Of a DNA stretch of 64,000 nucleotides, positions 13,141-22,821 are shown piece after piece. Source of the stretch: Apirhabdus apintestini (GTDB taxonomy: Bacteria; Pseudomonadota; Gammaproteobacteria; Enterobacterales; Enterobacteriaceae); assembly GCA_033977085.1 (NCBI GenBank), contig CP138906.1:2046001-2110000 (forward strand), given 5' to 3'. The first letter of the stretch is position 1; every line of letters begins with the position of its first letter. The notes below the pieces were generated by a model. The model made no database searches, was not told the origin of the DNA, and saw only the letters and a list, made by a program, of their open reading frames with translations. Position numbers and translations under genes: made by a program.

Positions 13141-13376
13141 TACCGAGCGGTTTTTCAGGGTGGCTCCACGCCTCGCAGCAGATAGCCTTGCTCAAAACGC
13201 TGCAGGCGATGATGTTCGACCCGCTAAATAGATTCCAGACGCTGCGCGTTCGAGCTCATCTTCCTGCCAGTTATAAAGATGGCCGCCTGCTCGGGGTGAG
13301 CCCGGGCAAATTCTTCACCGGCTTCCAGTAAATAGCGCATTTCAGCGTCGTAGTAACGCAGGGTTAAGTCATCCAT
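13141..13376 (-). pseudogene. tssF: T6SS baseplate subunit TssF, remnant
   Basis: ATG 13376 begins MDDLTLRYYDAEMRYLLEAG EEFARAHPEQAA (split here for length), an unmistakable TssF N-terminus. After ~32 codons the sequence jumps to HLYNWQEDELERA and RVEHHRLQRFEQGYLLRGVE, which look like a later part of the ~600-residue protein. Most of the gene has therefore been deleted internally. TssF is an essential baseplate wedge subunit, so this alone disables secretion. Confidence 0.72.
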
Positions 13377-13441
13377 AATTCTTTCTGTTTAGTTATTACT
13401 GCGTGTTAAGTACGGAGGCAGACTTTGGGAGTCTGGCAGGG

Positions 13442-13556
13442 TTAAGCAAAAAAGAAATCCATCCATGCTGAATACAAAGATTCAATATCGATGCCGACAA
13501 GTTTGTTAACCTCCTGCCGGATACGCTGAAAATTATCGTCATCTCCCGGACCTTCT
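13442..13556 (-). pseudogene. scrap of a second TssA-like (ImpA N-terminal) gene
   Basis: About 37 codons reading GDDDNFQRIRQEVNKLVGID then IESLYSAWMDFFFA and a stop at 13442. It parallels the ImpA_N motif of the tssA gene at 10234-11832 (DDDFQAIRDEVNKLSGVDVE), so it is a paralogue fragment left between tssM and tssF. Confidence 0.6.
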
Positions 13557-13683
13557 CATGCCAGGCGGGCATCACTGATGTGGATAAGCCAGCAATACCC
13601 GCTTTCCGTACATGGCTGCATGTATTTTCACCGCAGCGGTTTGACCGCCTGACAGCCGGCCGCCGGAGCCTGCAAAGTGCCGG

Positions 13684-16600
13684 TTATTCAATCCCGTCCC
13701 GCTCGCTGCCTTCCCTGCCGGCTATCAGCGCCCGGGTCGTAGCCGCACTGTCGACGCTGAATATCTGTTCCGGAAGCGTAAAGCCCCGTAGCTCCAGCAG
13801 CGCCAGCGGACCTTTACCCAGCTGGGAGCGCAGCACCCACTGCAGCGTGCGGCCATCCGCTGCGGTGAAACTCATCATCCACTGGCTGCGGTCAAGCTGC
13901 TGACGCCTGCCCTCATCCAGCCAGCGAATAAAGCCCCAGGTCCCGCTGTAGTCACCAAACAGGCGCGCACCCGCACTGACCGTGGTCCAGGTCAGCATGG
14001 TGCCCGGCCTGTACGTGTCTCCCGGCCAGCGAAAGGGCTGCCAGTCGGCCATCTGGTTGAAGTAGCGCAGCTTTTGACCATCAATGGTCAGATGTGTTTC
14101 CACCACGTGCGGCACCGGGCGGGCCTGCAGTTCGAAGCTGATACCCTGACCGCCATCGGTAAACAGAATGTCCGATATCTGGCTCAGCCGGTTAATGGCC
14201 CTAAGGAACGCCGGGTTAAAGCTCAGCCCTGGCTGTTCACCTTATCCGGCACCCACTGACTGCCCTCTTTATGCAGCACTCCGCTGGCTCCGTGGTCAGG
14301 AAGCGCTCTATTCTCCCGCTGTCCTTACGCACAAATTCAGCCAGCATCGGCAGGGAAGCATCGCTTTTACTGACGGCAAACGGAAAACGTCCGTCAAACG
14401 CGGTATGCCAGTTCGCAACAATCGAGCGGCTCCACCGGTCATTCAGGCTGGCTGCCGACGGCTGCAAAACGGTTTCCCATGCCTGATTCAGCGGCTGTAC
14501 AAACATCGTGTTGCCAAAGCCGTTCCACTCTTCGCCGAGGCTTGCCGAAATCAGGCTGCCGTACTGCTGGGTGTCGGTCAGGTCCACGCTTTTGCCCTGG
14601 AATACGGTCTGCGCCAGCGCCTGCATCATCTCCTGCGGGTCGGAGGCGCTGGCCACCTGCTGCAAACGCAGGCGCACGCGGGTGATGCGGGTCAGATACG
14701 TCTGCAGGCTCAGGGAGTTGTCAGCCGACATAACGTTGCTGCCCTTATTTTTGCCCACAAGCTGCAGCAGCGGGCCAAAGGTTTCATCCAGTGGCCCCTG
14801 CGGCCCGGAGGCAGACTGGTCAATCGCCGGTTTATCTTTTCCGCCCACCAGGTCTTTCGCCGATTTGATGAGGGAGTCCGACAGCCTCTCGCTCCGCTGT
14901 CCGGTCTGCCCCTGCCAGGCGACGGTATTCACCAGCGCTATTAGCGGGGACTGGCGGACATCGCTCATCAGCGTCAGCTGGTCCGTCACATCGGCAATAG
15001 TGTTTGCCGGGTTAAGCCGCAGACCGTTGAGGAAACTCAGCCAGCTGCCGGCAAAATCGGTGAAGTAACGCTGCGTCAGGCGGGCCTTCAGGGCTTCCGG
15101 CGACAGGTCTGAGGAGACGGTTTTTCGGCTGTCGCTCAGCACCCAGTCAATTTCATCCCGCCGCGACCTCGCGGCCTTTTCGATGGCCTGCTGAATACCC
15201 TCTTCCCACGCCTGGCGGGTAAACATGCCGGGCACAACTTCATCTGTCGTGAACAGCCGCCGCGCATCGGTACCACTGGTCATGTCCTCCAGGGACACAT
15301 CGGCGAAATTACGGCGCACGGATTTAAGCATATTCTCATACAGGGTGCTTTCCGCGTTACTCCGCCCTATCTGCTGCAGCAGCACCTGGCGACTCTGGCT
15401 GACCAGCTGCGCATCCGGCGTGATTTTCCACTGCGGCTGCTCCGGCAGCACGGCGATGTAAAAGGCCCACAAATCCGGCGACAGGCTCTGCCACAGGCCG
15501 GCTGAGATACCCGGGTGCGCCGGCTGCACGGTTTTCATGGTCTGCGCGTAATACGCGCCGTCTGCTTTATCCGGGCGCGCCATCATCAGCCAGGCCTTCA
15601 GCTGGTTATAGCCCGGTTTTGCCAGCGCAGCCCGCTGGTCGCTGTTCGGGGCCGAGTTGGCCAGCGCGCTGAGCTTCTGCATCAGGGCGGCATTTGCCGG
15701 GTCGCGTATCAGACGATTGTTCGCCACGCCGTACCAGGGCAGCAGTGCGTCAAGTAGCTGCGGGTTATGGTCCAGACCAAAGCGCTGATACCACGGTGCG
15801 CCGTTCTGAATACGATGCTGCAGGCGTCCGGCATCGTTGCGCAGGGCGTGCAGGGCCGTCAGCTGGCTGTCCGAGACGGAAGGATGTTCCACCAGGGCAT
15901 GCGCCTGCTCTGCAACAGAAACTATCTGTGACCGGTTGAGCGCAAAGAGAGCAGCATTCCCGCCGCCCAGACGCCGATAATCGCCGTCAGCGCCCAGGCC
16001 AGCGCCTGCTCCCACGGCATTCCGACCCGGCGACCGCGTACGCGGGTGCAATCGTCCACAACCCCCTGCCAGGTAACAGATAACGTCAGGGCATGGCGCT
16101 GTGATTGCGGGATATATTTTTCGGCCCCGGCAGGGGCAGAGAGTCCGGCATCCTCAATGGCGCCGGATGACTGCCCCTGTGGCAGGCTGAACATCAGGCC
16201 ACGCAGCGGAATGCGCTGCTGAGAGGCAAACAGCCACGGCGCCAGTTGTTCTGCCCGGCGGGCAATACCGCCCTCTGCAAGGTGCTGACCCAGGCGCAGC
16301 AGGAAGTCGTGACCGTTGTTCTCAGCGACCTGGCTCACGCCCTGCGCCCGCAGGGCCGGCAGCATCGGCTCAAGCTGGCGGATAATATCGTCTTCGGCTG
16401 CGCGCAGCGGGAAAGCGGCCCCCACCGCCTGCTCAGTGCGGCCGCTCTGCGACCAGCCGCTGTCGCATAATTGCCACAGCCAGACCGGTGCGGAATAGCG
16501 GAGCAGTTCGCTGATTTTTCCAGCCCGCGCAGGTCGCTGTCGCTGATTTGGGGTGTCAGGTTAAACGAGGCAGGCATGACGCGCACAATGCCATCCAGAG

Positions 16601-17165
16601 GGCGGCCGCGCCGCAGTTTACGCAGCGCGGCGTATTTTTCGCGGTCAGGCTCCGAGGCCAGGCTGCCGCCGTAAATCAGCACGGTACGGCTGCCCTCAAG
16701 CCACTGCTCCTTCTGCAGGCCGGGCACCAGTTGCTCAATGGCTGCCTCATCGCCGGTAATCAACAACAGGCGGACTTTGTGGCGCCAGAAAAAGCCAAAG
16801 CGAGAATGCAAATGACGGCGAAGACTGTCACACATCGCGACGGCCAGGTGAACAGCTATCTTCTCGTTTTCCTGTTTCTTCTTTTCATCATCACCGTTTG
16901 TGCCATCAACGAGATCATCAAATTCAGCCTTCCCGGCGTTTCGAACCACGACCAGAAGCAACAATGAAGCGAGAAATGCACATCCTGTGATACAGCCACC
17001 GGCAATAAGCCAGTAAGTCTGTTGCTCACTTTCAGGCTGAAGACCTGCTATATTCGGATGTTTCCAGATAATAAATGTCATGGCGGCCAGCAGGAGTAAA
17101 AAGAATACTGCGGCAGCAAAATAGCGGCCTTCCGTCGTTTTCGGTAATAAAGCTTTCAGCCTCAC
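13684..17165 (-). pseudogene. tssM: T6SS membrane-complex protein TssM (IcmF), frameshifted
   Basis: About 1160 codons, normal for TssM, the inner-membrane/periplasmic spine of the T6SS membrane complex. The start is a GTG at 17165 that overlaps the preceding stop as GTGA. Two N-terminal membrane segments (FAAAVFFLLLLAAMTFIIW and WLIAGGCITGCAFLASLLLL) precede the cytoplasmic domain (VRLLLITGDEAAIEQL), a third membrane segment near 16000 (ALAWALTAIIGVWAAGMLLS) and the long periplasmic domain ending ELRGFTLPEQIFSVDSA. Breaks lie near 16520, 15950, 14270 and 14235; the last is GGGG read as GGG. Confidence 0.88.
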
Positions 17166-18370
17166 GCATCCATCTCCTGTCGGGAAGCAATTGGGGTAAC
17201 GAGTGTGCTCCATAGCACATCCTGTGCGGTGTCGCCGCTGATTATCATCTGGGGTAACTGTGTTTGTCGGGCTATTTCAGTGGCGGCAGCGATGGCCAGC
17301 CAAGGGGCTGCAGCTCCGGCATGCCCCATTGATACGTCAAGGTTTGCTACAGCGTCGTCTTCAACTGACTGAGTGGGGTGTTTATTCTGGCACTCGACCA
17401 CCTCTGCACGTTGTTCTTTCGTCAATCCAGCAAGCCACAGGTGTTTGACGATATTTTCTTTGAGCGGAACATTATAAGCGGCCATTCGCATACCTGCCTC
17501 CAGTCCTCCTGGTGGGGTCGGGTCAGGGCGGTGCAGCAGTGCGACAGGTTCGAGTGTCTCCTGCGTCATACGGTTGCCGAGGAGAATGGCCACTGCCGCT
17601 TCAGCTGAGTTATTGGAAACCGTTGGGGCGATCTGAAGCGAAACAATCAACAACATTGCTGAATCTTTAATGCGGTGATCCAGCCAGTGGTTAATTCCTT
17701 CTACGCCATTGCTGTCTTCATATTCAACAGCGCAGGCTATACCACTTTCCTGCCATTTTTGCTGCCAGATATCACGAACAGCAGCGAGGGACAGTGATGA
17801 CGAAACATTAAGAACAACAACCAGTGAGGCATGCTCGGGGAACTTATCGATAGGCAGATCGGCAATAAGTTCTGAAAACAAGTGTGAGATAAGCGACTCA
17901 GGTGTATCTTCTGGTTCTACCAAAATGCGGCTCATCCTTTTACTTTTCTCGCCCTTCCAGTCAGCCTGAGAGGCGATGATGCCTTGATTGTTCATCATCG
18001 CAGCAGCGGCAACATCCTTATCCATCTCATGATAAGCAGTTATAAATGTCGTATTCAGCACCTGGAGCGCTCGTCTTGCTCTGCGGGTTTCACGTAAAAT
18101 CCATTGTTCCCGACGTCTGTCAAAACCATTCGCTTTGCTGTCCTGTAATGACCAGACCCACATACGAATACCGAAATTCACAACCCACATAACGACTGGC
18201 GTGCCAATAGCAATAAACCAGAAATGCCTGTTATCGATGTAGCGTCCGAATATACGCATGAGGATCACACTAATGACTAACATTGCCGCCAGAACAGCAA
18301 ACCAGCGGAATGTTTTTACCGGGACTGGTCGTGGATAACGTTCAGGAAGGTGTTTAAGGGAATACGACAT
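17162..18370 (-). CDS. T6SS-linked two-pass membrane protein of unknown function
   Basis: Intact 402-residue protein. Two membrane segments lie in the first ~90 residues (FRWFAVLAAMLVISVILM and FWFIAIGTPVVMWVVNFGI), followed by a soluble domain that should be cytoplasmic. The stop overlaps the tssM start by GTGA, which argues for coupled translation and a role beside the TssM complex. Similar genes sit directly upstream of tssM in other enterobacterial T6SS loci, but I know of no function. No catalytic motif recognised. It is one of the few unbroken genes in this part of the locus. Confidence 0.7.
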   Translation of the reverse strand: MSYSLKHLPERYPRPVPVKTFRWFAVLAAMLVISVILMRIFGRYIDNRHFWFIAIGTPVVMWVVNFGIRMWVWSLQDSKANGFDRRREQWILRETRRARRALQVLNTTFITAYHEMDKDVAAAAMMNNQGIIASQADWKGEKSKRMSRILVEPEDTPESLISHLFSELIADLPIDKFPEHASLVVVLNVSSSLSLAAVRDIWQQKWQESGIACAVEYEDSNGVEGINHWLDHRIKDSAMLLIVSLQIAPTVSNNSAEAAVAILLGNRMTQETLEPVALLHRPDPTPPGGLEAGMRMAAYNVPLKENIVKHLWLAGLTKEQRAEVVECQNKHPTQSVEDDAVANLDVSMGHAGAAAPWLAIAAATEIARQTQLPQMIISGDTAQDVLWSTLVTPIASRQEMDA

Positions 18371-18401
18371 TCAAACTCTCATACCTCAATATTTATAAAA
18401 A

Positions 18402-19168
18402 TTAACTATAATAGAAAGATCGTTCGGTTTTCTCAGGGTATCTATCAAAGAGCACCTTATCCTTTTTATAATTTCTATTTTTGATTTCAATAAATGCAAC
18501 ATCACCATTTCGATCATAAATCACATAAACGCCTTCCTCTATATAGTTTCCTTTTACATAAACATAATTAATATCTTCATTAAGACGGCCTTTCTCAATG
18601 CCTGACTCATAATATCTTCGGCATTACATTGCTTTACCATTAAGTGAGCAAACTCCAAATTTCGAAAATGCAATCCCATATTTTTCAAATATATAAATAG
18701 TGGTTACACCTCCTTTGTAAAAGAAAAATTTATTTTCCGAGTAAGGTTTGTAATTATAACCCAAATATAAATTGTTGTTTTTGTCATTATCTATACTTGC
18801 TGGAGGTATACCATACCCGCCCTGTCAATTCTTGAAACATAATTTTTTACCGGTTTCTTTCTGGCTTGAGTAAGACTTTTCATTTACAAATTCAATTTTT
18901 GTAATCCCGCGAATGTATTCTTCATTATCATATTTATAAGACATACAACACACGAATACTTTTCCTACATCAATCGCTTATATTCCTTGTTCATTTCAAA
19001 TTCTTTAATATCGCTATCGGTATAAAACAAAAATGCCTCACCTCCTACATTGAACAGTACACCACATGACCTTTTCAGATTATCGGCTGAATGAGCTAAC
19101 AAAGAAAAAATCAAGAGTAAAAGTAAGCCTAAAGTTTTAAATACATTATTCTTCCATGATAAAATCAA
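18402..19168 (-). pseudogene. secreted protein, candidate immunity or accessory protein, frameshifted
   Basis: About 255 codons in three frames. The N-terminus is a clear signal peptide (TLGLLLLLIFSLLAHSA) followed by DNLKRSCGVLFNVGGEAFLF. Later blocks read FVCCMSYKYDNEEYIRGITK, NNLYLGYNYKPYSENKFFFY and YVIYDRNGDVAFIEIKNRNY. The frame breaks at about 18965 and 18640, and an in-frame TGA stands where a Trp codon would fit near 18830. Low GC compared with the T6SS core. Position downstream of an effector and export to the periplasm suggest immunity against a periplasmic toxin, or a second effector-associated role; I do not recognise the family. Confidence 0.5.
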
Positions 19169-19206
19169 TTAATGCACTAATAACAAAACATCTGTTTGCA
19201 AAAATA

Positions 19207-19737
19207 TCATTTCATATTGATGAGCTTTCCACTTAGCTCATTTAGCGTTTTAATCCCTGAAAACAGTTCTTTACATTTATGGTCAATTACCGCATCATCC
19301 TTATCTTCCAAGAACGCGACTTTCATTTTATTTTCAATATCCCATACACCAGGAAATAAATCCATAGTACAATCTAAATCATTTGGCGCAACGTATTTCC
19401 CATTAATAGATATTTTGCCAATATATATCGTATCTCCGGGATAAAACACATTATCATCATCTGATTCATTTATTGAGTCACTCCAAAAACCTTTTCCTGC
19501 CAACAGATTTTTAGTCCCGTTAAAATTGGAAACGATCACTTGATATGCTCGGAGGTGAGCATCAACCACAACCAATGCCAGAACTAATTTTTTCAAAACT
19601 CACATCTATAATAGAGGAGATCCCTCATTAAAGTATGGAATAAAATGAATGTTGATAGGATTTCCTTTACAATTTACAATATCATTATAAAATCCTGACA
19701 GCTCGCCTGCAATTAAAGATATCGGAATGAAACACAT
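19207..19737 (-). pseudogene. paralogue of the next gene, candidate immunity protein, frameshifted
   Basis: The C-terminal 125 codons (KLVLALVVVDAHLRAYQVIV, AGKGFWSDS, IYIGKISINGKYVAPNDLDC, FPGVWDIENKMKV) match the gene at 19858-20627 residue by residue over most of the stretch. Upstream, a signal-peptide-like segment (LMCFIPISLIAG) and ELSGFYNDIVNCKGNPINIH are in another frame, and a six-A run near 19590 marks the break. It looks shorter than its neighbour in the N-terminal half. Tandem duplication of immunity genes downstream of a T6SS effector is common; function is inferred from that context. Confidence 0.55.
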
Positions 19738-19857
19738 TAAAAAGATGAAGGCTTTAATGATTGCTCGATGTAGTCTTCCAAAGACGCAGTTGTATTTTTT
19801 TGCTCACGGGATACTTTCGCATTTCCTAACAAAATTATTAAATAAATGTAATACACA

Positions 19858-20627
19858 TTATTTTGTAGAGATCAGTTTACCACCTAATTCCTTTAAGGTT
19901 GCTTTTCCAGTAAAAAGATCCTTACATTTGCTATCTGCGTCCGAACTATCCTTTTCTAAAGGAAGAACAACTTTCATTCTTTTTTCTATATCCCATACAC
20001 CAGGAAAAGAATCTACAGAACAATCAATATCGTTAGGAGCAACGTACATTCCATTAGCTGATATTTTCCCGATGTAAAAGTCATCAGTTACAGGAAATGT
20101 ATCATCCGAAATATTCACATCCTTTACACGTGGACTCCAAAAACCTTTCCCAGAGATAACATTCTCTTTCCCATCAAAACTTGATATTATCGCTTGATGC
20201 GCCCCTGATTGGGCATCAATGGGAATTAAAGCGAGAATCAGTTTTTTATCGAAGTTAACATCGACAAGAGTAGATAATTCTTGGTCTAAATAATCTACGC
20301 TATATAAATTTACGAATTCGTTATTACAAGCCTCCAACTCCTTTGTTTTTAAAAACATATTGCTTCCAGCAACAATCACACCAACCTTATCACTTGTCAA
20401 AGAGAGTATTCCAGCCCCTAAATAGTACTTGCTATTCCAATTTTTAATTTTACATGAAGCGGAAAATTTCGAGGCGTTACTATGTACATCAACCACCCCT
20501 TGGATATTTTTATTGAGACCAATCATATAACCATCAACTTTAATGGTATTGTAATATGCCCCCAAGAGCTAAACGTAGCCATAAAGTACATAATTGAAGT
20601 TAAAAATGCTTTATTAAACGTCAACAC
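19858..20627 (-). pseudogene. candidate periplasmic immunity protein of the T6SS effector, one frameshift
   Basis: About 255 codons. A likely GTG or TTG start (20627 or 20624) overlaps the effector stop, giving an N-terminus FNKAFLTSIMYFMATFSSWG that resembles a signal peptide. A five-G run near 20565 breaks the frame; six G would join it to AYYNTIKVDGYMIGLNKNIQ. The body contains AGILSLTSDKVGVIVAGSN, GKGFWSPRVKD, FYIGKISANGMYVAPNDIDC and FPGVWDIEKRMKV. A periplasmic location suits protection from a peptidoglycan hydrolase. No known domain recognised; the immunity role is inferred from position, overlap and export signal. Confidence 0.55.
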
Positions 20628-22807
20628 CAATCGCCTCCTTAGCTCTTTTCGTAAAGATTTTTCTCTCTGCAAGACCTTTGTCAGCACCATTTATTGCAGA
20701 GGTAACATTTTCAATAACCTGATCATCATCTGCTTTGCCATTTTTATCCCCATCCATTATTTTCACCGTTTTACCTTTAAACCCAACGATGAAGAAACCG
20801 CCAGTATCAATGCAATTATAACTACTTTCTGTTATTTTTTGTGGTGAGTCTATCTGAGGACTACGTTTTTTCATTTTTGCTGCATTTTTCTTTTTGTATT
20901 GAGGGTCATCCCACCAATATCGATCAAAGTCACTTACTGAGAGCCACCCTCGATATACCCAATAGCTAGAATAAGTATCGAGCCCAGTGAGCATTTTAAA
21001 ACCACGCCCTCTGTATTTCTGGGCATCAACATCACCACAATTCCCATTAATCCAGTCTGTAGGACCCTGTGATAACATTTCCTTTTGAATTGTATTTTTT
21101 ACCAGAAAAATAATCGTCTTTCTCTTTTGTCAACTCTCCATACCAATGCCCGAGCTCCGCTTCATTTTTGGTTGATAGGTCAACAATCCCACCACCTTTG
21201 TGGACACCATTTTCTATCAGTTGTTGCTGACTAACCTCCTGCATTGACAGCAAACTTCCGGATTCAACAGCCCCCTGCCCAAGAAAATGACATTTTCTAT
21301 TGGCACTATAAAGATTGTATTTATTAAGTATGGCATTTATATCACCGTAATATTCAGTTACCTTCTTACTTATCTTACTGATTTGCAAACTTTGCCGTTG
21401 GCTTAGTATTTGCCACCATTATTTTTTCAATTACTTCACTATCAAGCCAGCCACATTTTCTAAATTGCCGAATAAATGCCTTTGGCTCAAAGTGCCACAA
21501 CCGTCCCGATGCCAAAGAACCAGAATCAAAACACAGCGCTTCAGCATGAGCCTTAAACTTTGCATAATCTTCTTCCGACATCGGATCATGCTCGTCACTG
21601 CCCGTTTTCAGCCATGAAAAACGGGTGTCGAGCGTACTTCTTTCCCACTCGAACGGAAAATGACAAATCAGTTTGCCGCACTGGTTATCGAACTCGCCAT
21701 CTTCCTGCAGCTTCTTGATTATGGCTGAATTACACTGGCTATTGGAATCCGCGTCATCGTCAACCAGTTGCCAGCCTGTCCAGTGTGGAAAATCCGCGTC
21801 ACTGAACTTTTTAATACTCGGAACAGCCAGATTGACCACTCCTTTCCCGCCGGGGTAGTTGACCGTCATCCACAGTGGCGCATCCGCCGGCACCAGAGTC
21901 TCATGTGCGGTATTAATAACGCGACCAAACCGGAGCAGTTCAAACCCCGCGCTCGGGCTGTCCTGGTAGTTGGCCATGGCGGTTTTATAGAGGTTGTACT
22001 CGTAGTCCTCCCCATCTGCGTTCACCAGGGCTCTCCCACCAGGAGGTATTTCCCTTCAATTTGAGTATCCTTCTGTCGGGTCACCAGGTGCAGCTCCCTT
22101 CTCAAGGGTCATGCTGGCATACAGAGGGACTGTGCTGGTAAAGCGCTCGGTTAGACCGTCTGTGGACGTGCCGTTATGTGCCGGGGCTTTGTCGTAAAAT
22201 TTAGTTCCGGCAGGAAGATAAAAATGAATATCCCCGTATACGGCATCAGTTCGGCCATCTTTCGACACGTCAAGTTCGCGGGTATTCCTGCCCGTCAATT
22301 TGCTGATATTGTCATCGTCGCAGAATATCTGGAAATGGAAAGCATTCACCGCATCGACCATCCCGGAGGTACCGAGCGGATCTTTCCGGTACACCTTCTC
22401 ACCAGCTTTCACTGTCGGTTCAAGCGATTTCAGATGCATGTAAAGCGAATAAAAGACCACTTTCGCCTCGTCACCACTGCCGATCTCAGTTTCGTGCTTC
22501 ACCAGTACATAGCCGTCATCACTGCCTTTAGCGTCTGGCTTATCTGCATTGAGGTTCAGGGGGCCTGGTCCCGTTTACCGATACCCGAACTTTGACGCAA
22601 GGACACCACTGTGCCATCTGCTATCGCCCGCACCCTTTCTGCAGGCCTGCCGCCATCGGTATGCCGGATATGGATCCCGCCGTGCCACGAACCATGCCCA
22701 TTGGCGGGAAAACCGCGGCGTTCAGCCACGGCCATCACTCTTTCAATCCACGCCGCATCGGTTTCAGTCGCGTTTTTCGCTTTCAGGAGCGGAGGGCTGA
22801 TAATCAT
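20614..22807 (-). pseudogene. T6SS effector: M23-like plus GH19-like peptidoglycan hydrolase, frameshifted
   Basis: About 730 codons beginning 15 bp after vgrG. Residues ~1-230 resemble a divergent M23/LytM fold (GSWHGGIHIRHTDG, AIADGTVVSLRQ, VFYSLYMHLKSLEP, NAFHFQIF), although the classic HxGxD reads HGGIH and the HxH is reduced to FH. The C-terminal ~250 residues resemble GH19 lysozyme/chitinase-like enzymes (KCHFLGQGAVESGSLLSMQE with a likely catalytic Glu, then YRGRGFKMLTGLDTYSSYW). Such dual amidase-lysozyme effectors are known in other T6SS (TseP type), but homology to them is my inference. Breaks lie near 22560 (CCCCC for six C), 22060, 21380 and 21070. Confidence 0.68.
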
Positions 22808-22821
22808 GTTAGGACTCCTTG

